NCBI RefSeq assembly: GCF_030845995.1
Contig: NZ_CP132719.1
Location: forward strand, 1,488,001-1,552,000
Direction of reading: 5' to 3'
Source of the DNA: Geothrix sp. 21YS21S-4
Lineage (GTDB): Bacteria; Acidobacteriota; Holophagae; Holophagales; Holophagaceae
DNA: 64,000 bases
Part shown: positions 44,267 to 52,914 of the stretch, piece after piece
Layout of the letters: each line of letters starts with the position of its first letter
How positions within the stretch are numbered: the stretch's first letter is position 1
The notes under the pieces: model-generated
The model's input: only the letters and a program-made list of their open reading frames with translations
Told to the model about the DNA's origin: nothing
Database searches by the model: none
Translations under genes and position numbers: made by a program

Positions 44267-45061
44267 ATGAGTCTTCTGTTGGCCGTCGATGTGGGCAACA
44301 CCAACGTGGTGCTGGGAATCTACGATCTGTCAAAGGGTCCGGACTCCCCGCTGGTCTGTTCCTGGCGCCTCGCCACGAGCCGGGAGCGCACGGTCGACGA
44401 GTACGGCGTCTCCGCCCTGGCCCTCATGCGACACCAGGGGATCGAGGCCGGCCAGATCAAGCACGTGGCGATCTCCTGCGTGGTGCCGCCCCTGCATCCC
44501 ATCCTGATGAGCCTGTCGAAGATCTACTTCGGGGTGGATGCCTTCTACGTGGAGCCCGGCGTCAAGACCGGCGTGAAAGTGCTCATCGACAACCCCGCGG
44601 AACTGGGCGCGGACCGGCTGGTGAACGCGGTGGCGGGCATCGAGGCCTACGGCGCGCCCCTGATCGTCGTCGACTTCGGGACGGCCACCACCTTCGACGT
44701 GGTGAACGCCAAGCGGGAGTACCTGGGCGGGCTGATCTGCCCGGGCCTGAAGATCAGCGCCGAGGCCCTGTTCCAGCGGGCCAGCCGCCTGCCGCGCGTG
44801 GAAGTGGCTGAGCCCGAGCGCCTGGTGGGACGAAACACTGTCCAGGCCATGCAATCGGGGATCTTCCACGGCTACGTCGGAATGGTGGACGGGATCCTGG
44901 AGCGCCTCCTCCAGGAGATCCCCGAGGCGGGCATCGTCGCCACGGGCGGTCTCGCCAAGGTCATCTCGCCGCACACCCGCCACATCCGGCGCGAAGCGCC
45001 GGATCTCACCCTCGATGGCCTCCGCATCTTGTGGCTGCGCAACCAGAGCAGCCGGAAATAG
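44267..45061 (+). CDS. coaX: Type III pantothenate kinase
   Basis: This 264-residue acetate/sugar-kinase-fold enzyme catalyses the first step of coenzyme A synthesis. It shows the ATP-binding VDVGNTNVVLGIY at the N-terminus, GADRLVNAVAG and VDFGTATTFDVV. ATG 44267 is preceded by GGAG. birA follows with a one-base gap, a very common coaX-birA pairing. It is divergent from tryptophanase. Confidence 0.95.
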   Translation: MSLLLAVDVGNTNVVLGIYDLSKGPDSPLVCSWRLATSRERTVDEYGVSALALMRHQGIEAGQIKHVAISCVVPPLHPILMSLSKIYFGVDAFYVEPGVKTGVKVLIDNPAELGADRLVNAVAGIEAYGAPLIVVDFGTATTFDVVNAKREYLGGLICPGLKISAEALFQRASRLPRVEVAEPERLVGRNTVQAMQSGIFHGYVGMVDGILERLLQEIPEAGIVATGGLAKVISPHTRHIRREAPDLTLDGLRILWLRNQSSRK

Positions 45062-45062
45062 C

Positions 45063-45734
45063 GTGGCGGTGCTCCTGATCCGCCTGGCCGAGGTGGATTC
45101 CACCCAGGCCTTCCTGCGACGGAACGCCCATCTGGGCTTCTGCGCCGCGGTGGCGGACCGCCAGATCGAAGGCCGCGGCCGGCAGGGCAACCGCTGGGAG
45201 AGCGCGCCCGGCGCGGGGTTGTGGCTGTCGGCGGCCCTGCCTCCGCCCGCCGATGTGGCGCCCGGCATCCTCCTCCAGCGGGCCATGGCCGCCGCCGCGC
45301 GGATCCTGGATCCGGAGGGGAAGCACCTGGGCCTCAAGTGGCCCAACGACCTGGTGGCGTGGAGGGATGGCCGACTGGTGAAGCTGGGCGGGATCCTGGG
45401 GGAGCAGTCCGGCACCCGCCTGATCCTCGGCCTCGGCGTGAACCTCTTCTCGGCCCCCCACCTCCCGGAGCGGGCCATCCCCCCCGCCTGCCTGAAGGAT
45501 CTGGGGCTGGCGTGTCCCGATCCCGCGGCGCTGGCCATTCCTATTCTTCATGCCTGGAATAACTTGGAGCAGGATTCTCAAGTCCTCTTTCGGTGGCCCG
45601 ACGCGGGTGTGCCCATCCGCTGGGAGGATGGCCAAGGCACCTGCCTGGGCTGGGAGCGCGACGGGCGGCTGAAGGTCACCACCGCCGACGGCATCCGGCG
45701 GCTCAGCGCCGGGGACGTGTCGGGTCTGAACTGA
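45063..45734 (+). CDS. birA: Biotin--[acetyl-CoA-carboxylase] ligase
   Basis: This 223-residue ligase attaches biotin to carboxylase carrier proteins. It contains IEGRGRQGNRWES, the catalytic KWPNDLV and KLGGILGE. It is the short class lacking the DNA-binding N-terminal domain, so it cannot act as the BirA repressor. The start is GTG 45063, directly after the coaX stop. Its stop abuts the convergent HMGL-family gene. Confidence 0.93.
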   Translation: MAVLLIRLAEVDSTQAFLRRNAHLGFCAAVADRQIEGRGRQGNRWESAPGAGLWLSAALPPPADVAPGILLQRAMAAAARILDPEGKHLGLKWPNDLVAWRDGRLVKLGGILGEQSGTRLILGLGVNLFSAPHLPERAIPPACLKDLGLACPDPAALAIPILHAWNNLEQDSQVLFRWPDAGVPIRWEDGQGTCLGWERDGRLKVTTADGIRRLSAGDVSGLN

Positions 45735-46937
45735 TCACAGGACCGCCCGGATCTCCGCCTCGGTGAGGATCTTGGGACTGTTCTTGGCGGTGCGGAGGAT
45801 CCGGTCCACGCGGTCGGGGCTGGGGTCGTAGCCGTTCATCTCCAGCCAGTAGACGGCGTTGCTGCGCCCCGCCATGGGCCCGATCTCGATCTCCTGGCGC
45901 CGGCCCACCAGGGCGGCGGGCACGCCCGAATAGACGGCGTCGGCCAGGCCCACGTCGCCCCGGTGGAGCGCCTTCGCGATGGCGGCGGCGTGCACGCCGG
46001 TCCCGGTCCGGAAGGCGTCCCGCCCCAGCACAGGGTAATTGGCGGGGATCTCCACGCCGCACAATTCGGCCACCCGCGCGGCCAGCGCCGGCAAGCCCGA
46101 CAGGTCGCCCTTGGGATGGCCCATCAGGTGCAGGTTGATCATCAGCTGGTCGAGGGCGACGTTGCCGCAGCGCTCGCCGATTCCCAGGATGCTGCCGTGG
46201 AGCCGGTCCGCTCCCGCCTCAAAGGCCGCGATGGCGTTGGCCACGCCCAATCCGCGGTCGTTGTGCCCGTGCCAATCCAGGCGGACGCTCCGGTCCTTCA
46301 CGACTTCCTCTTTCACGAAGCGCACCAGGCGCCGCACCCCGTCGGGTGTGGCGTGGCCGCAGGTGTCCGACAGGCAGAGAGACTGGGCGCCCTCGTCCAG
46401 GGCGGCGCCGTAGACCGCTCGCAGCACGTCGGGACGGGCGCGGGTGGTGTCCTCGGTCACCATCATCACGGCCACCTCGTGGCGGCGGCAGAAGGCCACG
46501 GCCTGGCGGGCGGCGTCCACCAGGAAATCGAGGTCCCACCCTTCGACGTCCATGCGGATGGGACTGGAGCCCAGGAACACGCCCGCTTCCACCGGAAGAC
46601 CCGCGCGCTGCTGGATCTCGGCCACCTGGGCCAAGTCGGCCTCCACCGTGCGGACAGCGACGTTGGGATGAAGGCGCAGCCGGTGGTCCCGGATCTCCAC
46701 CATCAGGGCCCGGACGGCGGCCAAGACCTTGGGACCGGCGCCCGGCATCCCCAGGTCCAGCGCGTCCACCCCCAGCCGGGCCAGGCGATGCACCAGGTCG
46801 CGCTTGGCGGCGATGTCGGGATCCCGCACGGACGGGCTCTGGAGGCCGTCCCGCAGGGTCTCGTCGTTGAGCTGAGGAATGCGCGCATCGCCGGGCAGGG
46901 GATCGTTCCAGTCGTGGATCAGCTCGTCGAGGGTCAT
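45735..46937 (-). CDS. HMGL-family acyltransferase (2-isopropylmalate/homocitrate synthase-like)
   Basis: This 400-residue TIM-barrel enzyme condenses acetyl-CoA with a 2-oxoacid, or works by a related lyase reaction. Family motifs are LNDETLRDGLQSP (Arg/Asp of the active site), the metal-binding HGHNDRGLGVANA, and GIGERCGNVALDQ. It is shorter than LeuA because the leucine-sensing C-terminal domain is missing, so it resembles homocitrate synthase or citramalate synthase more than a regulated LeuA. It follows the Ppx/GppA gene by 6 bases. The 2-oxoacid substrate cannot be told from sequence. Confidence 0.85.
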   Translation of the reverse strand: MTLDELIHDWNDPLPGDARIPQLNDETLRDGLQSPSVRDPDIAAKRDLVHRLARLGVDALDLGMPGAGPKVLAAVRALMVEIRDHRLRLHPNVAVRTVEADLAQVAEIQQRAGLPVEAGVFLGSSPIRMDVEGWDLDFLVDAARQAVAFCRRHEVAVMMVTEDTTRARPDVLRAVYGAALDEGAQSLCLSDTCGHATPDGVRRLVRFVKEEVVKDRSVRLDWHGHNDRGLGVANAIAAFEAGADRLHGSILGIGERCGNVALDQLMINLHLMGHPKGDLSGLPALAARVAELCGVEIPANYPVLGRDAFRTGTGVHAAAIAKALHRGDVGLADAVYSGVPAALVGRRQEIEIGPMAGRSNAVYWLEMNGYDPSPDRVDRILRTAKNSPKILTEAEIRAVL

Positions 46938-46943
46938 GGCCGT

Positions 46944-48440
46944 TCAGCCTACGGCGACTTCGAGCCGGCGGTCCAGCAGGGTCCCCAAAAGGGCGCCCTT
47001 GTCGAGGAAGGCGGCGGCCTCCGCTTCCACGTCCCCCGCGGCCTCCAGGCGGACGCGGAGAACTTCGTCGCTGATCTCCAGCGACAGATTCCGCACCGCC
47101 TGCCGCCGCCGTCCGTCGAGGGCGACCGCTCCCCGCAGGATGGCGGCCAGCTTCCGCACCACCTGTCGGTGCCAGGGCGCGAGGGCGCGGAACCCGTCGT
47201 GCCGGGCGTGGTGCGGCGGCTTGCCGCGGTGGAAGCGGACCACCTGGGCCAGCACGTCCACCTCTTCCGGCCAGAAGCCGGGCAGGGCGGCGTTCCGGAC
47301 GAGGTACTCCCCGTGCTTGTGGTGCCCCTTCTCCGAGACGGAAAGCCCGATGTCGTGCAGCCGGGCGGCGAAGGCCAGCCACTGGCGCTCCGTGTCGCCC
47401 AGTTCGAAAAGGGGCTGGAGTCCTTCGAACAGCTGGTCCGCCAGCTTTGCGACGTGCAGGCTGTGGCCGGGGTCCGGATCCAGCCGCGCCGCCAGATGCT
47501 CGACGGACGCTCGGCGCCGGTCCGCCAGCGGCGGGATGGCCGCGCCCCCGTGCTTGAGGGCCTCCCAGATCATGCCTTCCCGGAGGCCCACCGGCAGGTG
47601 CCGCAACGGCGGGGCGCCCAGCCATTCCATGAGCGACAACGCCCAGATGGCGCCTACGTGGAGCACCTCCGCCCGCTTGGGATCCACGCCCAGCCGCGCG
47701 ATCCGCTGGGCGGCGTCCGTCCGCCACAGCTTCAGCGCGTAGGCCCGCAGCTGTTCCAGGGTGAAGGCGCGGCCGCCGGCCGCCCCGCGGGCGAGATCCT
47801 CCAGCGTGCCCGACGTGCCCAGGATCAGCGCCGGCTCCGGCAGTTCGGAAGGAAGGTCTTTCCGGGCTTTTTTGAGGATACGGCGGATCATCTTCCGCAG
47901 GTGCCGGAGGTCGGCGGCGCTGGGCGGATCCGCCGTCTGGGCCGCGTCCGCCAGGCGCTGGAGGCCCCAGGGCAGGGAGATGCTGGCTGCGACGCGTCCT
48001 CCCTGGACCCAGGTGAGTTCGGTGCTTCCCCCGCCGATGTCCACCAGGGCCACGGGCTCCTGGGGGAAGGGGATGGCGTGGGACACGGCCTGATGGATGA
48101 GGCGGGCTTCCTCCTCCCCGGAGATCACCTGGATGGGCAGGCCCAGGGCCTCCGCTTCCAGGACGAAGGCCTGGGCGTTCTTCGCGTCCCGCAATGCCGC
48201 GGTCCCGCAGGCCATGACCGTCTCGCACGCGAAGCCCCGGATCACGCCGGCCATGCGCCCCAGGGCCTCCAGCCCCGCGCGGAAGGCCTCCGGCCCGATC
48301 TCGCCCGAGGTCGCCTCGCCGCGGGCCAGCCGCACCATCGCCTTCTCTCGGGCCAGAACCCGCTGTCCGCCTGCGGGATCGGCCTCCACCACCACCATGT
48401 GGATGGAATTCGATCCGACGTCGACGGCAGCGATCCGCAT
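46944..48440 (-). CDS. ppx: Ppx/GppA family exopolyphosphatase / pppGpp phosphatase
   Basis: This 498-residue protein has the ASKHA-fold phosphatase domain (AAVDVGSNSIHMVVVE, CGTAALRDAKN, ISGEEEARLI, LVDIGGGSTELT) followed by a helical HD-like C-terminal domain (ARLHDIGLSV, KHGEYLVRN). It hydrolyses terminal phosphates of polyphosphate or pppGpp, and the two activities cannot be separated here. ATG 48440 is the conserved start, and the longer frame is rejected. It is divergent from the deacetylase gene. A link with the phosphate island is plausible but is not adjacency. Confidence 0.9.
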   Translation of the reverse strand: MRIAAVDVGSNSIHMVVVEADPAGGQRVLAREKAMVRLARGEATSGEIGPEAFRAGLEALGRMAGVIRGFACETVMACGTAALRDAKNAQAFVLEAEALGLPIQVISGEEEARLIHQAVSHAIPFPQEPVALVDIGGGSTELTWVQGGRVAASISLPWGLQRLADAAQTADPPSAADLRHLRKMIRRILKKARKDLPSELPEPALILGTSGTLEDLARGAAGGRAFTLEQLRAYALKLWRTDAAQRIARLGVDPKRAEVLHVGAIWALSLMEWLGAPPLRHLPVGLREGMIWEALKHGGAAIPPLADRRRASVEHLAARLDPDPGHSLHVAKLADQLFEGLQPLFELGDTERQWLAFAARLHDIGLSVSEKGHHKHGEYLVRNAALPGFWPEEVDVLAQVVRFHRGKPPHHARHDGFRALAPWHRQVVRKLAAILRGAVALDGRRRQAVRNLSLEISDEVLRVRLEAAGDVEAEAAAFLDKGALLGTLLDRRLEVAVG

Positions 48441-48493
48441 GGGACGATTGTGGCGACGGCGGCCGACGGCCACCAGGAATCTTCGGAGGTCCC

Positions 48494-49423
48494 GTGCTGC
48501 GCTGCCTGCTCCTCGCGCTTCTGGCGCTGCCGTTGTTCGCCCAGCAACTAGCCTTGAGCCTGGACGACGCCCCCTTCCTCCACCCGGCCCCCCGCATGGA
48601 GGCCCCCGCCCAGCACCGGGCGATGCAGGCGGCCCTGAAAGCGCGGAACGTCCGGGCCATCCTGTTCGCCAACGGCGTGAACGGCGGCGACACGCCGGAG
48701 GGGAAGGCCCTTCTTCGGACCTGGGGCGAAGCCGGCCATCTCCTGGCCAACCACAGCTACAGCCACCGGGACTTCAACCGGGAGGACGTTTCGCTGGAGG
48801 CCTACGAAGCGGACGCTGTGAAGGGCGAAGCCATCATCCGCGACCTGCCGGGCTTCACCCGGCTCTACCGCTACCCCTTTCTCCGCGCCGGAAATACCGC
48901 GGCCAAGCGCGACGGGTTCTACGCCTTCCTGAAAGCGCGGAACTACGCCATCGGCCACGTCAGCATCGACACGGCGGACTACCTGCTGGACGAACGCCTG
49001 CGAAAGCGTCTTGAGAAGGAACCCGGCGCGGACCTCGCCCCCTACCGCGATCTCTACCTCAAGCACCTGTGGGCCTGCGCCCGGTTCTACGACGCGTGGA
49101 GCCGCGATATCTTCGGGCGCGAGATTCCCCACGTCATCCTGATGCACAGCCGCCTGCTCAACGGCTTCTTCCTGGGCGACGTCATCGACTTCTTCCGCGG
49201 AAAGGGCTGGACCTGGATCGACCCCATGAGCGCCTTCCGGGATTCTGCCTACGCGCTCATGCCCAGGAACCTGCCCGCCGGCGAGGCGCTGGCCGACGCT
49301 GTCTCCGCCGAGCGCGGGCGGAAGGGTTTCGTCCAAGCCTGGCGGGACGGGCACACGGGCCCTGACGACCTGCTGTTCTCCGAGCGCCGGCTGACGGAGC
49401 GGATGGATCAGTTGGGGCTGTAA
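48494..49423 (+). CDS. Secreted polysaccharide deacetylase (NodB domain)
   Basis: This 309-residue exported carbohydrate esterase has a short signal peptide (LLLALLALPLFAQ). The NodB motif 1 is LALSLDDAPFLHP (the metal-binding Asp pair), motif 2 is LANHSYSHRDF with the metal-binding histidines, and RLYRYPFLRAG lies close to the usual motif 3. It probably removes acetyl groups from a cell-wall or capsular polysaccharide. GTG 48494 is preceded by GGAGG. Confidence 0.9.
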   Translation: MLRCLLLALLALPLFAQQLALSLDDAPFLHPAPRMEAPAQHRAMQAALKARNVRAILFANGVNGGDTPEGKALLRTWGEAGHLLANHSYSHRDFNREDVSLEAYEADAVKGEAIIRDLPGFTRLYRYPFLRAGNTAAKRDGFYAFLKARNYAIGHVSIDTADYLLDERLRKRLEKEPGADLAPYRDLYLKHLWACARFYDAWSRDIFGREIPHVILMHSRLLNGFFLGDVIDFFRGKGWTWIDPMSAFRDSAYALMPRNLPAGEALADAVSAERGRKGFVQAWRDGHTGPDDLLFSERRLTERMDQLGL

Positions 49424-49483
49424 GGGGCGGAAGGAGTGTGGTCGAATGGTGATCCATTCATCATCAAAGCAAAGGAGCCTCGC

Positions 49484-50644
49484 ATGTTCCGCCCCTGGTT
49501 CATCGGATTGATCCTTGGCGCAAGCCTCACCGCCGCTCAGCCGGCGCCCCGGACGCAGGCGTGGGTGCTCGCGCTGGATGGGCGCGGCGGGGTGGTGGGC
49601 GATCTGAAACCCGAGGAATTCCAGGTGAAGGTCGAAGGGAAAGGCCGGTCCGTGGTCCAGGTGAAGACCCCTGCCCAGACCGCCGAAGCCGCCCAGTCCT
49701 GGACCTTGGTGTTCGAGCCCATCCGGGATACCAACCTCCGGGCGGTGGCCTTCGTCGCCGCGGCCGATTTCCTGACGAAGGTCCCGGAAGGGGACCGCGT
49801 GTTCATCGCGGCGCGGGGGAAGGACTCGCTGGAATCCCTGATGCCGGGCTTCTCCGCGCGTCGGAGCGTATGGGCCGCGGCCCTCGCCCGGGTGCCGGAC
49901 ATGCTTCCCGAGAGCTTCGTCGGAAGTCCGAAGGAGAGTCTCCAGGGATTGGGATTCAACCCCTCATTTGCCGATCAGCCCGAAGGGCCGGAAGGCCAGG
50001 AGGCCTTGATGGCGCTCGTGGCGAAGTTCCGATCCGGCGCTCCCGGCTGGGCCAAGGGCACCAATGATCTCCGCGGCGTGAATGTCCTCGACCGCCTCAA
50101 CTTCAACAATCCGTCCTACATCACGGGGCTGCTCGCTACCATCGCCCGGGAATCGAAGGCGCTGGAATCCGTCCTCGACCATCTCGCGCCGCTCCCAGGA
50201 CAGAAGCACATGGTCGTCTTCTCCCGCTGCGAAGCGGACGACATGTCCCATCCCAGCGTGAAGCGGGCCATGACGCAGCGCTTCCGACGCGAACGGGGCG
50301 ACGCCGGAGGACCGGCGGAATCCGCCACCCTTGCGACCCGCGACATGACCATCCTCCAGGCTTCCTTGCGAGCCAAGGCCGCAGAAGCGGGAGTCACCCT
50401 CTTCTCCGTGGCGGGAGCGGGACAGAATGTCCTGGGTCACGTGGGAGCGGTGGCCTCCGCCACGGGAGGCTTCTCATTCCCCTTGAACACGGGGATCGAA
50501 ACCACCTTCGGGCAGGGCATCCAGGTATTCGGGTCCCGCTATCTCGTCGCGTGGAGCGAGGATGCCGCCCCCCAGAAAGCGGGAAGCCTGGAGATCGCCA
50601 CGACGCGGAAGGACGTGAAGCTGGTCCTGCAGGCGACCCGCTAG
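49484..50644 (+). CDS. Secreted VWA-type protein of the Acidobacteriota class
   Basis: This 386-residue precursor has a signal peptide (WFIGLILGASLTAAQ). Its opening, in which a QAWVLALDGRGGVVGDLKPEEFQV strand leads into TLVFEPIRDTNLRAVAFVAAADFLTKV, matches the layout of 'VWFA-related' secreted proteins abundant in Acidobacteriota. The canonical MIDAS DxSxS motif is absent (VFEPIRD), so metal binding is doubtful. GAGVTLFSVAGAG lies near the C-terminus. AAAGGAG precedes ATG 49484. Function unknown. Confidence 0.75.
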   Translation: MFRPWFIGLILGASLTAAQPAPRTQAWVLALDGRGGVVGDLKPEEFQVKVEGKGRSVVQVKTPAQTAEAAQSWTLVFEPIRDTNLRAVAFVAAADFLTKVPEGDRVFIAARGKDSLESLMPGFSARRSVWAAALARVPDMLPESFVGSPKESLQGLGFNPSFADQPEGPEGQEALMALVAKFRSGAPGWAKGTNDLRGVNVLDRLNFNNPSYITGLLATIARESKALESVLDHLAPLPGQKHMVVFSRCEADDMSHPSVKRAMTQRFRRERGDAGGPAESATLATRDMTILQASLRAKAAEAGVTLFSVAGAGQNVLGHVGAVASATGGFSFPLNTGIETTFGQGIQVFGSRYLVAWSEDAAPQKAGSLEIATTRKDVKLVLQATR

Positions 50645-50727
50645 CCCGCCGCCTGCCTGACTCCTGGTAACCGTTGCGCGCACCCGCCGCGCCCGGCCAT
50701 GCTCGATCCACATTCCGAGGTGACCCC

Positions 50728-51942
50728 ATGGCGTTGACGGTGGACGGCATTTTCGCGCTGATGCCCGAGCTTTTTCTTCCGGAAAAGGCGCAGGGGCTCA
50801 CGGTTTCCGTCTACTACCAGGTGACCGGAGAAGGCGGGGGCGACTACACCTGCCTGATCGAGAACGGCGCCTTTTCGCTGAAGCGCGAACCCAAGCCCGA
50901 CGCCACGTCGGTGGTGGTCATCGGCGCCGAGGACTGGATCGCCCTCAACGAGGGGAAGCTCGATCCGATGCAGGCCTTCATGACCGGCAAGCTGAAGGGC
51001 ACCGGCGACCTGGGGCTGCTCCAGAAGTTCCCCAAGTTCTTCAAGAAGCCCCAGAAGCAGGGCGGTCCCGTGAAGGCGCTGAAGGAGCTGGTCCCGGCGC
51101 GGTTGGCCCTGGCCGGCGCGGGGATCAAGGTCAGCGTGGGCGCCGACCATTGGGGTGAGGGCGCCGAGGTGAGCGGCGAGGAGGCCGCCGTGCGGGCCCT
51201 CGTCTCCGGCATCTCGGATCCTGGTCCCGCCCTTCTGGGCGGACAGCTCCGGTTCTCGGGCGATCCCGCCCTGCTTCGCCAGGCCTGGAAGGCCTGGTCG
51301 GCGGAACCGGAGATCGCGTTCCCCGACACCCCCGGCGGCAAGGCCCTCGCCACCCTCCGGAAGCGCTACAAGGGTGGCGCCACCGGCACCCTGGAAGTGA
51401 AGGTGGATGGCGTGCCCTACCGGCTGGACTTCAGCCCCGAAGGCCTCTCCCTGCGGCCCGGGGAGGTGGAGGGCGGCGCTGCCCTGGGCATCTCGGATGG
51501 GGACTTCGCGGCCCTGAATGCCGGCAAGCTGAACCTCGTGGCGGCCCTGCTGGGCGGAGCCATCACCGTGAAGGGCGACATGAGCCAGGTGGCCGCCTAC
51601 ACGGCCCACTTCGACGCCGACGTGAACCCGGCCCAGGGGCTCCTGGAATCCATGCCCGAGCGGTTCAATCCGGAAAAGGCGGGCGATCTGGAGGCCGCCG
51701 TGGGCTATCAGATCGACGATCTGGCTTACACATTGTTCATCCGAAACGGCGTATGTCTGGTCTTCCCTCGCCTGATGAAGCCCTGTGATACGCTCCTCAA
51801 AGCGAAGGCCGACGACTTCGTCGCAATGAGCACCGGAACGCTGAACGCCCAGGAGGCCTTCATGACCGGCAAGATCCAGATCGAGGGCGATCCCCTGCTC
51901 ATGCAGAAGGTGGCGAAGAGCTTCAAGCGGCCGCAGGCCTAG
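50728..51942 (+). CDS. Protein with three SCP2 sterol/lipid-binding domains
   Basis: This 404-residue cytoplasmic protein has at least three SCP2-like domains, at about 5-105, 195-290 and 300-404, plus a possible half domain between the first two. The repeated hallmark is a strand pair followed by DWIALNEGKLDPMQAFMTGKLKGTGD (first copy), DFAALNAGKLNLVAALLGG (second) and DFVAMSTGTLNAQEAFMTGKIQIEGD (third). SCP2 domains bind lipids or acyl chains. No enzymatic domain is attached. GAGGTGA precedes ATG 50728. The small Cys-rich ORF follows with overlapping signals. Confidence 0.85.
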   Translation: MALTVDGIFALMPELFLPEKAQGLTVSVYYQVTGEGGGDYTCLIENGAFSLKREPKPDATSVVVIGAEDWIALNEGKLDPMQAFMTGKLKGTGDLGLLQKFPKFFKKPQKQGGPVKALKELVPARLALAGAGIKVSVGADHWGEGAEVSGEEAAVRALVSGISDPGPALLGGQLRFSGDPALLRQAWKAWSAEPEIAFPDTPGGKALATLRKRYKGGATGTLEVKVDGVPYRLDFSPEGLSLRPGEVEGGAALGISDGDFAALNAGKLNLVAALLGGAITVKGDMSQVAAYTAHFDADVNPAQGLLESMPERFNPEKAGDLEAAVGYQIDDLAYTLFIRNGVCLVFPRLMKPCDTLLKAKADDFVAMSTGTLNAQEAFMTGKIQIEGDPLLMQKVAKSFKRPQA

Positions 51943-51950
51943 GAGGCGAC

Positions 51951-52151
51951 GTGGCCGGCGAGAGCGCACCCAAAGTCCGGAGGCCTCTTCTGGCGCGGGA
52001 CGGCGTGGTGCGCGCCGTCAAGTTCATCCCCCGCATGGTGAAACCCGCTTCCGAAAGCACCGCGGCTCCCGCCATGGGAGCGGAAATGATCTGTTCCGGC
52101 CACTGCGGGCGCTGCCGGTGCAACCCCTGCCGCTTGCACACCCCGGCCTGA
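51951..52151 (+). CDS. Small Cys-rich hypothetical protein, 66 aa
   Basis: This frame starts at GTG 51951 behind a perfect AGGAGG that itself overlaps the stop codon of the SCP2 gene, so it should be co-translated. The first 45 residues are basic and unremarkable. The C-terminus carries CSGHCGRCRCNPC, a dense Cys cluster that could bind zinc or an iron-sulfur centre. It ends inside a hairpin shared with the convergent LytTR gene. No homologue is recognised. The ribosome binding site and exact fit to the gap are the main support. Confidence 0.55.
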   Translation: MAGESAPKVRRPLLARDGVVRAVKFIPRMVKPASESTAAPAMGAEMICSGHCGRCRCNPCRLHTPA

Positions 52152-52170
52152 TCGCGAGAGCGGATCAGGC
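52146..52170. terminator. Bidirectional hairpin between Cys-rich ORF and LytTR regulator
   Basis: GCCTGATC (52146-52153) pairs with GATCAGGC (52163-52170), enclosing a short GC-rich loop. It spans the stop codons of the two convergent genes and probably ends transcription from both sides, although no T-tract is evident. Confidence 0.5.
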
Positions 52171-52914
52171 GTCTTCCCACAGCTCCCGCAGCCGCTGGTA
52201 GCCGGTCCGGCTGACGGGGAGCCGCGCGCCGTCCCGCAGCACGGCGTCCCGATGTTCCTTGGTGTCCTGCTCGACCCGCACCAGCCGGTCCAGGTTGAGG
52301 ATGTAGCTGCGGTGGATGCGGATGAAGCGCGCCGGATCGAGCTGGGATTCCAGGCTGGCCAGGGTCTGCTGCTTCAGCAGGTTCTTGCCCTCCGTCCGCA
52401 GGAGGACGTAGTCGTCCTGGGCCTGGATCCAGTCCAGGCGGTCCAGATGGACGACGGTCACCTTGGGACCGTCCTTGACGACGATCCGCTCCACGGGTTT
52501 CCCCTGGCGGGCCGCGGCCGCCAGTTCCGTGGCGGGGGGAGGAGCGGGCTGGGAGGTTCGGAGGCTGCGCGCCTTGGCCACGGCGGCATCGAACCGCTCC
52601 CTGGAGAAGGGCTTGAGGAGGTAGTCCACCGCGTGGGCCTCGAAGGCCCGCATGGCGTGCTGATCGTAGGCGGTGACGAAGACGACGGCGGGCCGCTTGC
52701 CCTCGGCCTCCAGTAGCTCCAGGACCTCGAAGCCGTCCAGCTTGGGCATCTGGATGTCCAGGAAGATCAGATCCGGCTGGTGCTGGGCCGCGGCCTTCAG
52801 GGCCTCGAACCCGTTGGCGCACTCGGCGGCCACCTCCACGTCCGGATGGGCGGCCAGATGCTCGCGCACCACCGCGCGGGCCAGATCCTCGTCGTCGATG
52901 ATGAGGGCTCTCAT
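52165..52914 (-). CDS. LytTR-type response regulator
   Basis: This 249-residue regulator has a receiver domain (D7/D8 pocket, phosphoacceptor D53 in LIFLDIQMP, lysine in LLKPFS), a Pro/Ala linker and a LytTR DNA-binding domain (DWIQAQDDYVLLRTEGK, FIRIHRSYILNLDRLVRV, LPVSRTGYQRLREL). It is the last gene of a five-gene operon, and its ATG overlaps the kinase stop (ATGA). It is the natural output of the LytS-type kinase immediately upstream. Confidence 0.92.
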   Translation of the reverse strand: MRALIIDDEDLARAVVREHLAAHPDVEVAAECANGFEALKAAAQHQPDLIFLDIQMPKLDGFEVLELLEAEGKRPAVVFVTAYDQHAMRAFEAHAVDYLLKPFSRERFDAAVAKARSLRTSQPAPPPATELAAAARQGKPVERIVVKDGPKVTVVHLDRLDWIQAQDDYVLLRTEGKNLLKQQTLASLESQLDPARFIRIHRSYILNLDRLVRVEQDTKEHRDAVLRDGARLPVSRTGYQRLRELWEDA

